From: Anaerosphaera multitolerans
GTDB lineage: Bacteria > Bacillota > Clostridia > Tissierellales > Peptoniphilaceae
NCBI RefSeq assembly: GCF_004006535.1
Contig: NZ_RLIH01000013.1
Coordinates: forward strand, 1 to 59,655
Direction of reading: 5' to 3'
DNA length: 59,655 bases
Below, piece by piece: positions 16,911 to 25,186 of this stretch. Both the position numbers and the translations under genes were made by a program. Position 1 is the first letter of the stretch. Each line of letters begins with the position of its first letter. Below the pieces are notes generated by a model. The model was not told where the DNA came from. It worked only from the letters and a program-made list of their open reading frames with translations, and did no database searches.

Positions 16911-17681
16911 ATGTTACCCATAGATAGAAAAAATAAAATATATAATCTTTTTTTAGAAAGAAAAACTTTGACTATTAAAGAGCTGGCAAAGGAGTTTGAC
17001 GTTTCGGAGCAAACTATTAGAAGAGATTTTAAAGAGCTAGAAGATGGTGATATTATTACAATGTTTTACGGTGGAGGAACAATTAATGAAGTATCATTGT
17101 CTAAAAAGAACGTTGAATTTTCAGTAAGACAGAAATTAACTATTAGGGAAAAGGAAGAAATTGCAAGACTGACCTATGATAAAGTAAAACCAAATGAATC
17201 CATATATATGGACAACTCATCTACAGTTTTGGCTATGTTGGACTTTATAGATGATGTACCGGTTACTATAGTTACAAATGCAATTATGGTTTCATATAGA
17301 CTTTTAAATTTTAAAAATATAAATTTAGTTCAGCTTGGCGGAGTAATAGATATAAGAAATAAATGTACTTCAGATAGTACATGTTTGGAAATGATTGATA
17401 ATTACAATTTTGAAAAGAGTTTTATTTCATGCAGTTCCATATCTATGGTTAACGGAATAACTGATTCTAACGTAGCAATTTCATCAGTTAGAAAAAAAGT
17501 TATAGAGCATTCAAAGGAAGTATATTTATTAGTTGATCATACGAAGTTTGATAAAATTTCTCTCGTTCATATATCAGATTTTGAAAAGATAGATTACTTA
17601 ATAACTAACAGAAAGCCTAGTGATGAATGGGAGGAATTTTTAGCGGAGAGTGACGTTAAAATTTTATATGGGAATTATTGA
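16911..17681 (+). CDS. DeoR family transcriptional regulator
   Basis: The 256-residue repressor-type protein has an N-terminal winged helix (RKNKIYNLFLERKTLTIKELAKEFDVSEQTIRRDFKELE, residues about 5-45) and a C-terminal DeoR sugar-phosphate sensor domain (about 75-235) ending VDHTKFDKISLVHISDFEKIDYLITN. DeoR proteins usually sense the phosphorylated sugar made by the operon they control. It stands 250 bp upstream of the NhaC/MtnK/MtnA/aldolase gene set, whose promoter carries two TAACAAAC-type half-sites and a 12-bp palindrome, so it probably regulates that set. It ends in its own terminator. The ATG follows TAGGTGG. Confidence 0.88.
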   Translation: MLPIDRKNKIYNLFLERKTLTIKELAKEFDVSEQTIRRDFKELEDGDIITMFYGGGTINEVSLSKKNVEFSVRQKLTIREKEEIARLTYDKVKPNESIYMDNSSTVLAMLDFIDDVPVTIVTNAIMVSYRLLNFKNINLVQLGGVIDIRNKCTSDSTCLEMIDNYNFEKSFISCSSISMVNGITDSNVAISSVRKKVIEHSKEVYLLVDHTKFDKISLVHISDFEKIDYLITNRKPSDEWEEFLAESDVKILYGNY

Positions 17682-17695
17682 ATTAAGAATATTTT

Positions 17696-17733
17696 AAGAG
17701 AGTTTAAGCTTTAAATAGGTTTTAGACTCTCTT
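17696..17733 (+). terminator. Terminator of the deoR-type gene
   Basis: AAGAGAGT (17696-17703) pairs with ACTCTCTT (17726-17733), with extra TTTA/TAAA-like pairing inside the loop, then a T-rich tail. Confidence 0.7.
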
Positions 17734-17807
17734 TATTTATACGTTTATAGACTAGACTATAAGGATTAAAATCTTTACAAAATATTACATTAGTAGCTTC
17801 AATTAGA

Positions 17808-17836
17808 TTGACTATTGTAAGAAAACCTTATATTAT
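17808..17836 (+). promoter_or_regulatory. Promoter of the salvage operon
   Basis: TTGACT (17808-17813), a 17-bp spacer and TATTAT (17831-17836) form a good sigma-A promoter. The predicted start near 17843 lies inside the TAACAAAC half-site, which suits repression. Confidence 0.6.
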
Positions 17837-17838
17837 AA

Positions 17839-17907
17839 TAACAAACGAACATAATATTACACAATACTTTATAAAAATTACATGATTAATCATAAAACTG
17901 TTTGTTA
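17839..17907 (+). promoter_or_regulatory. Candidate DeoR-type operator region
   Basis: TAACAAAC (17839-17846) and its inverted copy GTTTGTTA (17900-17907) flank a perfect 12-bp palindrome, ATGATTAATCAT (17882-17893). Widely spaced operators bridged by a looping repressor are common for the DeoR family; binding by the adjacent DeoR protein is inferred. Confidence 0.5.
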
Positions 17908-17929
17908 ATATCATTAAGGGGGAAGTGAA

Positions 17930-19254
17930 GTGGAAAATAATAACTTAAAGGGTGTAAAAAAGGGAAGTTTACTGGGGCTTTTACCTTTAATTGCCTTCTT
18001 GGTACTTTACATGGGGACGGGTTTAATAACAGGAGATTTTAATGTGATGCCACTAATGGTTGGAATGTTAGTTGCCTCTGTTGTCGCAATGTTTTTAAAT
18101 ACTCCTGAAGGTGAAAAAAGTTAAGTCTAGATGAAAAACTATCTTTATTCTGTAAAGGTGGAGGAGAAGAAACTTTAGTTCTAATGGTAGTAATCTACGT
18201 ACTGTGCGGAGGTTTCTCAGGTATTACTCGCGGTATGGGAGCAGTTGATTCAATTGTAAACTTTGCTCTGTCAATTATTCCCAGTAATTTAGTACTGCCA
18301 GGATTATTCTTAGTTGGATGTTTATTAAGTTTTGCCATGGGAACTTCAATGGGTACTGTTGCTGCTCTAATGCCAATTGGAATTGGGATAGCTGAAAAAT
18401 CAGGTGTAAGTTTAGCTTTAGTATCGGGAGTTGTAGTGGGTAGTGCAATGTTTGGAGATAACTTATCCTTTATTTCTGACACTACAATTGCGGCAACGCG
18501 AACTCAAAATATAAAAAACATTGAGAAGTTTAAAGCCAATGCAATTATGGTTTTGCCTGCTTTTATTCTAACTATTGCTTGGCTATTATTTCAAGGTGGC
18601 TCAGGAGCAATTGAACTAGGTACATATAATTTATTTTATACAGCTCCTTATATTTTAGTAATAGTGCTTTCATTAATGGGATTAAATGTAGCTGTAGTTC
18701 TAGGTTTGGGAATTGCTTTGTCAGTGGTAATTGGCGTTATTAACGGAAGCTTTACGTTACTTGGCAGCTTTGCAGTACTCCATGAGGGAATAATGGGGAT
18801 GGAAGATATGGCTGTAATAGCTGTAATAGTAGGTGGAATAGTGGAGCTGATGAGAGCTTATGGAGGAATTGATTTTCTATTGTATAATTTAACTAAGACC
18901 ACTAAGACTAAAAAAGGTGCAGAACTTTCAATTGCAGGGTTAGTAAGTTTATTGGATTTAGCTATGACTAACAATACGATTTCTATAATTGCAGCGGGAT
19001 CTATTGCCAGAGACATCTCTCAAGAATATGACATTGCTCCTCAAAGAGTGGCAAGTTTATTGGATATCTTTGCCAGTGCCTTTAACGGTTTGGCTCCCTA
19101 TGCAGGTCAACTGTTAGTAGCAGGAGGAATGGCGGGAATTGCTCCGGCTTCCATTATGCCTTACAATGTATATTGTATTTTAATGTTGGTATTTGGATTA
19201 CTTTCCATAATAACAGGAGTTCCAAATTATAATAAAAAAGTAAAAACAAAATAA
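17930..19254 (+). pseudogene. NhaC-type antiporter/transporter gene split by a frameshift
   Basis: Two reading frames make up one transporter. Part 1 (17930-18124, GTG start behind AAGGGGGAAG) encodes 64 residues with two membrane segments and stops at TAA just after a run of six A. Part 2 (18184-19254) encodes 356 residues of the NhaC-type core (SFAMGTSMGTVAALMPIGIG, FGDNLSFISDTTIAATRTQNIK). The frame of part 2 extends back without a stop to the A run (KLSLDEKLSLFCKGGGEETLVL), and joining there gives a continuous NhaC-like protein of about 440 residues. One added A (seven instead of six) restores the frame. So this is a single-base lesion, a sequencing error, or conceivably slippage. The substrate is unknown; position suggests it serves the sugar salvage genes downstream. 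Confidence 0.8.
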
Positions 19255-19279
19255 GAGTGGTGACTTAGGTCCTACTCTT
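19253..19279 (+). terminator. Weak intra-operon hairpin after the transporter gene
   Basis: AAGAGT (19253-19258) pairs with ACTCTT (19274-19279), extended by GG/CC with one bulged base, then ATTTACTT. It overlaps the transporter stop codon and may attenuate transcription into the kinase gene. Confidence 0.45.
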
Positions 19280-19299
19280 ATTTACTTAAAGGAGAGGTT

Positions 19300-20478
19300 A
19301 TGGATTATAAAAGTATATTAAGTGAGGAAGAAATAAGAGAATATGCAAAAAAACACATTGATGACTTTAGAGAGGGAGAAATATCAATAGATGAAATAGG
19401 TGATGGGAATATTAACTATGTCTTTAAAGTAACATCTAAAGGTGGAGAGAGTTTAATTTTTAAGAAGGCAGAAAAATTACTACGTACTTCAGGAAGACCT
19501 TTAGATCAAAAGAGAATTGAGATTGAACAGGAGTACTTAAAAATTGCCGACTCATATGTAAAAGATAAAGTTCCTAAAATATATGAATTTGATAAAGGTA
19601 ATTCACTGATAATTATGGAGGATATATCGGATTTTAAAAATTTAAGAACAGAACTTATAAATGGAAATATTTATAAAAATATGTCTAAATGGGTTATAGA
19701 ATTTTTAATTCCTATTTTAAGTAATACTTCGGACATTGTAGATGATGCGGAAAATAAAAAGGAGAAAATGAGATTTTTTATTAATCCTGAAATGTGTAAA
19801 ATTTCTGAGGATTTAGTACTTACTGAGCCATATAATGACTATAAAAATCGTAATATAGTCTATAAAGGTGAAGAAGATTTTGTAAGGGAATATATTTATG
19901 AAGATATGACTTTGAGAAAAGAGGTTAATGAATTAAAAATTAACTTTATGAATAATTCTCAGGTGCTGTTACATGGAGACTTACATTCCGGTTCGATTTT
20001 TGTTAACGAAAGTGGATTAAGAGTAATAGATTCTGAATTTGCCTTTTATGGACCGGCAGGTTATGACATAGGAAATGTTTTGGCCCACTATGTAATTTCC
20101 TATATTACTTCAAGTGTGGAAAATAATAAAACAATGCAGTTTATGGATATACTTATAAGTGAAACTAAGTATCTTTATGACAAAGTTTTTAAGAAGTTGT
20201 TAGTTGCTCTTATTGAAAAGGCAAATGCTTTTTATACTGTTGAATATCTAAGAAAGTATGTAAACAGTATTAAATCGGATACTTTAGGTTATATGGGAAC
20301 GGAGATAATAAGAAGAGTTGTGGGGGATACAAAGACCAAAGAAATAGAAGAAGTTTCGGAATTTAACAGGATTGAAAGTGATAAAGCTCTAATTAAATTT
20401 GGTAAGTACTGTATTTTAAATAGAGGGGAAGACATCAAAGGAGATGACTTAGTAGATTATATTAAATTTTTATTGTAG
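19300..20478 (+). CDS. mtnK: S-methyl-5-thioribose kinase-like protein (MtnK family)
   Basis: The 392-residue kinase has the protein-kinase-like fold of MtnK: an N-terminal nucleotide-binding part (IGDGNINYVFKV, SLIFKKAE), the RIEIEQEYLKI segment, MEDISDFKNLRTEL, INPEMCKISEDLVLTEPY, the catalytic HGDLHSGSIF loop (about residues 225-234) and DSEFAFYGP as metal motif. MtnK phosphorylates 5-methylthioribose, a by-product of SAM use, at C1; related enzymes also take 5-deoxyribose. It is followed 10 nt later by an MtnA-like isomerase and further on by a class II aldolase, which together suggest a salvage pathway ending in a cleavage to dihydroxyacetone phosphate. ATG follows AAAGGAGAGG. Confidence 0.85.
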   Translation: MDYKSILSEEEIREYAKKHIDDFREGEISIDEIGDGNINYVFKVTSKGGESLIFKKAEKLLRTSGRPLDQKRIEIEQEYLKIADSYVKDKVPKIYEFDKGNSLIIMEDISDFKNLRTELINGNIYKNMSKWVIEFLIPILSNTSDIVDDAENKKEKMRFFINPEMCKISEDLVLTEPYNDYKNRNIVYKGEEDFVREYIYEDMTLRKEVNELKINFMNNSQVLLHGDLHSGSIFVNESGLRVIDSEFAFYGPAGYDIGNVLAHYVISYITSSVENNKTMQFMDILISETKYLYDKVFKKLLVALIEKANAFYTVEYLRKYVNSIKSDTLGYMGTEIIRRVVGDTKTKEIEEVSEFNRIESDKALIKFGKYCILNRGEDIKGDDLVDYIKFLL

Positions 20479-20487
20479 GAGATTAAA

Positions 20488-21537
20488 ATGAAAAGACAAG
20501 ATTATGATTTGCCATACCTTTTGAGATATGAAAATGTGGCTTGGTATGAGGATGGACAAGTAAGTATTTTAGATAGAAGGATATACCCTATTAAAAAAGA
20601 AAAGGTTGTATGTAGAAGTTATAGTGATGTAACTAAAGCCATAGCGGAAATGGTAACTCAAAGTGCAGGCCCCTATACTGCTGTAGGAATGGGAATGGCA
20701 CTGGCTGCTTATGAGTGTAGAAAGGAAAGTTCGGAAAATCAAATCAACTTTTTAAAAGAAGCTTCCTATAATTTGGCTAATGCCAGACCTACAACTGCCA
20801 ATAGAATGAGTTTAATAACGGAAAAGTCCTTTGAAATCGGTAAAGAAGCGATTTTAAAAGGAGAAAATCCAATTGAGGCAATTAGATTAGATACTATTGA
20901 CTCTTTAAATCGAAGATATTCTACAATGGAAAATGTGGCTAAGTACCTTGTTAATCTACTTAGCAGTGATTCCGCCGTTTTAACTCAGTGTTACGGAGAG
21001 ACTATAGTGGGAATGCTTTTAAGACTTGCAAAACAAGAAAAAAAGGACCTTAAATTTTATTGTGCAGAGACCAGACCATATTTTCAGGGAGCTAGGCTGA
21101 CGGCTTCCTGTTGTGCGGAAATGGGTTTTGATACTACTGTAATAACAGATAATATGGTGGCTTGGCTGTTGGAAAATGAAAAGGTAGATATATTTACTTC
21201 AGCTGCCGATACTATAACGGAAAACGGCTATGTAACTAATAAAATAGGAACCTATCAGATTGCAATTTTATGTGAAAAATTTAATGTACCTTACTATGTT
21301 ACAGGTTTACCTGATATTGGAAAGAAAGATAGAGATAGCATAGTAATTGAAATGAGAGACCCTGAGCAAATGTTGAAATTTTTGGATATTAAAATTACAG
21401 ATAAAAATGTTAAGGGAATATATCCTTCCTTTGATATAACACCTCCGGAACTTATAAAGGGAATAATTACAGATAAAGGAATTTTCAAACCTGAGGAATT
21501 AAGTGGATATTTAAAGAATCCCACAAAGTTTTATTAA
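20488..21537 (+). CDS. MtnA-like sugar-1-phosphate isomerase (divergent)
   Basis: The 349-residue member of the eIF2B/MtnA family should convert an aldose-1-phosphate to a ketose-1-phosphate. Family landmarks are kept: CAETRPYFQGARLTA, the catalytic Cys (about 168, in LTQCYGET) and Asp (about 242, in SAADTITENG), and NKIGTYQIAILC. Yet the motifs of authentic MtnA differ: RGAPAIG is replaced by SAGPYTAVG, THCNAG by TQCYGE, and GADRI by AADTI. The altered phosphate/substrate loops suggest a related but different substrate, for instance 5-deoxyribose-1-phosphate. It sits 10 nt after the MtnK-like gene and 13 nt before the dehydrogenase, and so is part of the operon. Confidence 0.8.
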   Translation: MKRQDYDLPYLLRYENVAWYEDGQVSILDRRIYPIKKEKVVCRSYSDVTKAIAEMVTQSAGPYTAVGMGMALAAYECRKESSENQINFLKEASYNLANARPTTANRMSLITEKSFEIGKEAILKGENPIEAIRLDTIDSLNRRYSTMENVAKYLVNLLSSDSAVLTQCYGETIVGMLLRLAKQEKKDLKFYCAETRPYFQGARLTASCCAEMGFDTTVITDNMVAWLLENEKVDIFTSAADTITENGYVTNKIGTYQIAILCEKFNVPYYVTGLPDIGKKDRDSIVIEMRDPEQMLKFLDIKITDKNVKGIYPSFDITPPELIKGIITDKGIFKPEELSGYLKNPTKFY

Positions 21538-21549
21538 TAAGGAGATAAT

Positions 21550-22545
21550 ATGAAATTATTAGTGAGAGCTCCAATGGTGGAAAGGGATTTAAATAGATTG
21601 AAAGGTGTTTTTAGTGAAATTATCTATAATCCTTGGACCATAACTGGAGAGAGATATTATGAAGATGAAATGATAGAGTTATTAACTAGAGAAAAACCTG
21701 ATGGCTTGATAATTGAATTAGACGAAATAACTGAAAAGGTAATAAGGAATTATAAAGGATTAAAATTTATAGGTGATTGTAGGGCAACGCCGGAAAATAT
21801 AGATGTGAAATCCTGCAGTGCTTACGGAATACCCTTACTTACAACTCCGGGAAGAAATGCTCAGGCAGTGGCGGAATTATGGCTATCTACAGTAATTATG
21901 TTTCTTCGAAATGTTCTTGCTTCAATGAAATGGATGGAGGAAGAAAATTGGATAGATGGTACAACACCTTATTATTTATTTAGAGGAAATGAATTATATG
22001 AAAAGCATGTGGGATTTATTGGAATGGGTGCTGTGCCAAGAGCAATTTTTAAATTACTTAAGCCTTTTAACTGCAAAGTGTCCTACTACGATCCCTATTT
22101 AAAAAATGAAATTGAAGGTGCGGAAAAAGTATCTCTGGAAGAAATATTTAAAAATTGTGAAATTGTCTCAGTACATTTGCCTTCAAATGAAAATACAAGG
22201 GAAATGATAGATGAAAAGCTTTTAAATTTAATGAAAGAAGACGCCATCTTTATAAATAGTTCACGTTCAAATGTAGTGGATAACAAAAAATTATACAGAG
22301 TACTAGATGAGAGGAAAATACGCGGCGCTATTATAGATGTCTTTGATGTGGAACCTCCTATTGGCGGAAAGACCATATTTGACAATTTAGATAATGTTAT
22401 ACTAACACCTCATATATATGGTGCAACTTTTGAAGTGGTAAATCATCAGTCTAAAATTATAACAGATAAAATTTTAAAGTTTATAGATGGTGAAAATCTA
22501 GAAGAGATTATTTTCAATAGTGATATTTTAACAGGTGAATCATGA
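21550..22545 (+). CDS. D-isomer 2-hydroxyacid dehydrogenase family protein
   Basis: The 331-residue NAD-dependent dehydrogenase has an N-terminal substrate domain and a Rossmann domain starting at KHVGFIGMGAVPRAIFKLL (GxGxxx about 155-165). It has catalytic residues of the family: Arg in INSSRSNVVD (about 238), Glu in DVFDVEPP (about 263) and His in LTPHIYGAT (about 284). Similarity is to phosphoglycerate dehydrogenase/CtBP-like members, so it probably interconverts a 2-hydroxyacid and a 2-oxoacid. No family name more specific than this can be supported. Its stop overlaps the start of the FGGY kinase (ATGA), implying translational coupling and a shared pathway. Confidence 0.83.
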   Translation: MKLLVRAPMVERDLNRLKGVFSEIIYNPWTITGERYYEDEMIELLTREKPDGLIIELDEITEKVIRNYKGLKFIGDCRATPENIDVKSCSAYGIPLLTTPGRNAQAVAELWLSTVIMFLRNVLASMKWMEEENWIDGTTPYYLFRGNELYEKHVGFIGMGAVPRAIFKLLKPFNCKVSYYDPYLKNEIEGAEKVSLEEIFKNCEIVSVHLPSNENTREMIDEKLLNLMKEDAIFINSSRSNVVDNKKLYRVLDERKIRGAIIDVFDVEPPIGGKTIFDNLDNVILTPHIYGATFEVVNHQSKIITDKILKFIDGENLEEIIFNSDILTGES

Positions 22546-23972
22546 GAGAAGAATATTATTTGCTAATTGATATTGGTACGGGGAATACTGTAGTTGCCAT
22601 AGGAGATAGCAAAAGGAATATAGTGGATTTTATGGGATTTTCAAATGAATATGAAAGAGATTTAGCCTATGAAAATTCATTGGTTTTTTCCCCTGAGAAA
22701 CTCTTGGATAAAATCATTGTCGCAATAAAGAATTTACTTGGTAAGAATGAAATCAGAAGGATTGAATCTATAATATGCGACAGTCCTAGACAAAGTTTCG
22801 TTTTACTAGATGAAAATAAAAAAGCGATTATTGGAATGCCAAATATAGACAATCGGGGCAAGGAGTTTATTGAAAAGTACAGTGATGAAAAATTAAAAGA
22901 AAAAGTATATACACTAAGCGGTCATCCTTTAACAGAGGACTTTGGTGCGATGAAATTAGTAGCCACTAGAGAGAGGCAAAAGGAAATTTTTAATAAATCA
23001 CGTTGGTTTATAAGTATCAGTGAATGGTTGGGAAGCGTATTTACTGAAAAATTGTCTATGGAATATTCACATGCCGGAGAAACTCAACTTTTTAATATAA
23101 AAGAAAATCGTTGGGATGAGGAGCTATGTGAAATATTTAATATTGATATCGATATATTACCTGAAGTAGTGAGTAGCGGAAAAGTGCTGGGAAGTATAAA
23201 AAATGATTTTACTACAGAGTTTGGGCTTGATTCTCAAACGGATTTTATAGTGGGAGGAGCAGATACACAGTTTGCTTTAGAAGGGATAGGAGATATAAAT
23301 AAAAGTGATTTAGTAATCGTGTCAGGAACTACTACTCCCATTATAAAGTTGAGAAATAATCCCATCTATGACTATGAAAATAATATTTGGAATGGGAAAC
23401 ACTGCGGCGGAGAAAAGTATATGGTTGAGTCTAATCCCGGGGTTACAGGATTAAATTATCAAAACTTTAAAGAAATCTTTGCTCATAATATAAGTTATGA
23501 TGAACTGGAGAATCAATATTTGAAAATAAAAAATCCCCGTGTAGTTGCAAGCCTAACGTCACAGATAACTTTAAAGGCCAAGGGAAGTATAAGGGGTGGA
23601 TTTTATTTAACGCCACCAAATTCAAATAATATTACAATTTACGATTTTATGTATGGGATTTTATGTGACAACGTATGTGCAATATATGAAAAGTTTAAAA
23701 TTTTAAATGAAAAAGAAAAAAACAATTTAGTAGTAGGTTGTGGGGGAGGTTTTCAATCTGAAAACTTTACACAAAATCTTGCTAATTTAATAGGACTGCC
23801 AATAAGTTTAAATGAAGGGTTTAGTAAAAGTTCATTAATGGGTTTATTAAATAAGTCAGTTAAAAATAAAAACAATGAAGAGCTTTTTTCAAATACAGTT
23901 AAAACTTATTATCCTAAAGAGGGTACATATATTCACTTATACTATGAAAAGTGGCTAGAGAGTGTAAAATGA
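22542..23972 (+). CDS. FGGY family carbohydrate kinase
   Basis: The 476-residue sugar kinase has two actin-like ATPase domains: an N-terminal phosphate loop YYLLIDIGTGNTVVAIGDSKRNIVD, the NRG and SEWLGSVFT region, and a C-terminal half from FIVGGADTQFALEG, with SGTTTPI and VVGCGGGFQSENF for ATP binding. FGGY kinases phosphorylate ketoses, alditols or, as in LsrK, the autoinducer-2 carbon skeleton. The substrate cannot be assigned; because an MtnK-type kinase is already present, this operon apparently handles two phosphorylation steps or two substrates. The start ATG overlaps the previous stop by 4 nt. Confidence 0.83.
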   Translation: MREEYYLLIDIGTGNTVVAIGDSKRNIVDFMGFSNEYERDLAYENSLVFSPEKLLDKIIVAIKNLLGKNEIRRIESIICDSPRQSFVLLDENKKAIIGMPNIDNRGKEFIEKYSDEKLKEKVYTLSGHPLTEDFGAMKLVATRERQKEIFNKSRWFISISEWLGSVFTEKLSMEYSHAGETQLFNIKENRWDEELCEIFNIDIDILPEVVSSGKVLGSIKNDFTTEFGLDSQTDFIVGGADTQFALEGIGDINKSDLVIVSGTTTPIIKLRNNPIYDYENNIWNGKHCGGEKYMVESNPGVTGLNYQNFKEIFAHNISYDELENQYLKIKNPRVVASLTSQITLKAKGSIRGGFYLTPPNSNNITIYDFMYGILCDNVCAIYEKFKILNEKEKNNLVVGCGGGFQSENFTQNLANLIGLPISLNEGFSKSSLMGLLNKSVKNKNNEELFSNTVKTYYPKEGTYIHLYYEKWLESVK

Positions 23973-23994
23973 AATATTTAAAAGGAGAAAAAAT

Positions 23995-24654
23995 ATGTTA
24001 ATGATTGAAGAGAGAAAGAAAATAGTGGAGTTTGGTAAAAAACTTATAACTGAGGGATTGACTACGGGAACAGGCGGAAACATTTCCATTGTAGATAGAG
24101 AGAAAGGTTACTTTGCCATAAGTCCAAGCGGAATTGACTATTTTGAAACTGAAATTGAAGACATTGTCATAATGGATTTAGAGGGGAATGTAGTAGAGGG
24201 AAAAAGAAAACCTTCAAGTGAATTTGAAATGCATAGATTAATATATTTAAATAGAGAAGAATCCGGAGCAGTGGTGCATTGTCATTCAACTTTTGCCACA
24301 GTACTGGCTTGTAATAGAATGGACTTGCCCGCTTCAAATTACATTATAGCTGATGCAGGGGGAAAGGATATAAAGTGTGCGGAGTATGCTACCTTTGGAA
24401 CTAGAGAAATAGGTGAAAAAGCTGTTGAGGCAATGGTGGGAAGAAGAGCTTGTCTTCAAGCTAATCATGGTCAAATTACCTTTGGCAAGACTTTAGAAAG
24501 TGCTTTTAATTTAGCTAAGACAGTTGAACAACTTTCAAAGATTCATGTATTTGCTTCGGCTTGCGGGAAACCGGTAATAATTGATGATGAAGAAGTTGAA
24601 AATATAGTTCACAGATTTCAAAATTATGGACAAAGTACGAAGGAAGAACAGTAA
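23995..24654 (+). CDS. Class II aldolase (FucA-like)
   Basis: The 219-residue class II aldolase/adducin protein retains the zinc ligands and catalytic acid: E about 74 (SSEFEMHRLIY), HCH about 93-95 (VVHCHSTFATVLA) and a third His about 157 (LQANHGQITFG). The TGTGGNIS and SPSGIDYFE loops bind phosphate. FucA-type enzymes split ketose-1-phosphates into dihydroxyacetone phosphate and an aldehyde; close relatives act on methylthioribulose- or 5-deoxyribulose-1-phosphate in the DHAP shunt. Being last in the MtnK/MtnA operon supports that role. Candidate starts are ATG at 23995 or 24001, both after AAAAGGAG. A strong terminator follows directly. Confidence 0.87.
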   Translation: MLMIEERKKIVEFGKKLITEGLTTGTGGNISIVDREKGYFAISPSGIDYFETEIEDIVIMDLEGNVVEGKRKPSSEFEMHRLIYLNREESGAVVHCHSTFATVLACNRMDLPASNYIIADAGGKDIKCAEYATFGTREIGEKAVEAMVGRRACLQANHGQITFGKTLESAFNLAKTVEQLSKIHVFASACGKPVIIDDEEVENIVHRFQNYGQSTKEEQ

Positions 24655-24655
24655 A

Positions 24656-24686
24656 AAAGGAACCTAAGCTAATCTTAGGTTCCTTT
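24656..24686. terminator. Terminator of the salvage operon (bidirectional)
   Basis: AAAGGAACCTAAG (24656-24668) pairs perfectly with CTTAGGTTCCTTT (24674-24686) around a 5-nt loop. It serves the aldolase gene and the convergent acetyltransferase. Confidence 0.88.
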
Positions 24687-24701
24687 AAATTGCGTTAAAG
24701 T

Positions 24702-25028
24702 TTAAAGTATTTCACAGATACCCGGGTCCTGAATATCTTTACCTGCATCTACATTTACATCGTCATAGCTGTTGTCTTCATTAAATTTTCTAACAACATA
24801 AGAGCATTGAGCTTTAATTTTAAAATTGTTTTCTCTTGCATAAGATGTAAGCTCATTAAGAAGCTTTTCAGCCATACCTTGGCCTCTTAGTTCAGGTTTT
24901 ACCACAGTACTTGCAGCAATTAGAACCTCAGGGTTATCTTCAGTTGGTCTAAATTTAATAAAACCTGAAGGATTTTCCTTACTTTCTCCTACCCAAAATA
25001 AATTTTCGTCTCTAACTATTTTATTCAT
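24702..25028 (-). CDS. Small GNAT acetyltransferase (YidJ/YjdJ-like)
   Basis: The 108-residue protein contains a minimal GNAT core with the acetyl-CoA loop VVKPELRGQGMAEKLLNELTSYAREN (R-G-Q-G-M-A). Length and layout match the short YjdJ/NATD1 type acetyltransferases, whose substrates are mostly unknown. The second such protein in the window (59318-59614) sits next to a YjdI-like Fe-S protein; this one is alone. The gene is convergent with the salvage operon and shares its terminator. ATG is preceded by AAAGGATG. Confidence 0.8.
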   Translation of the reverse strand: MNKIVRDENLFWVGESKENPSGFIKFRPTEDNPEVLIAASTVVKPELRGQGMAEKLLNELTSYARENNFKIKAQCSYVVRKFNEDNSYDDVNVDAGKDIQDPGICEIL

Positions 25029-25186
25029 AAAATCATCCTTTCACTTCCTATTAAAAATTATATACCCCTTAAGAGATATTAATTAACAAAACAAATATCC
25101 CAATATTTAATAAGTTTACATATTTGATATAATTATTAATAAACTTAGAATTTAAGATTTTAATATAACTATTTAAAGAGGTAAGA

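Noticed and set aside
18112-18124. Programmed -1 ribosomal frameshift at the A run
   Set aside because: The in-frame heptamer would be A-AAA-AGT, not a classical slippery site, and no obvious stimulatory hairpin follows; a lesion or sequencing error is simpler, though slippage is not excluded.
18184-19254. Second part of the NhaC-type gene as an independent protein
   Set aside because: It starts inside the family's conserved region, the frame extends upstream without a stop, and the GGAGG near it is part of coding sequence, so it is better read as the 3' part of a frameshifted gene.
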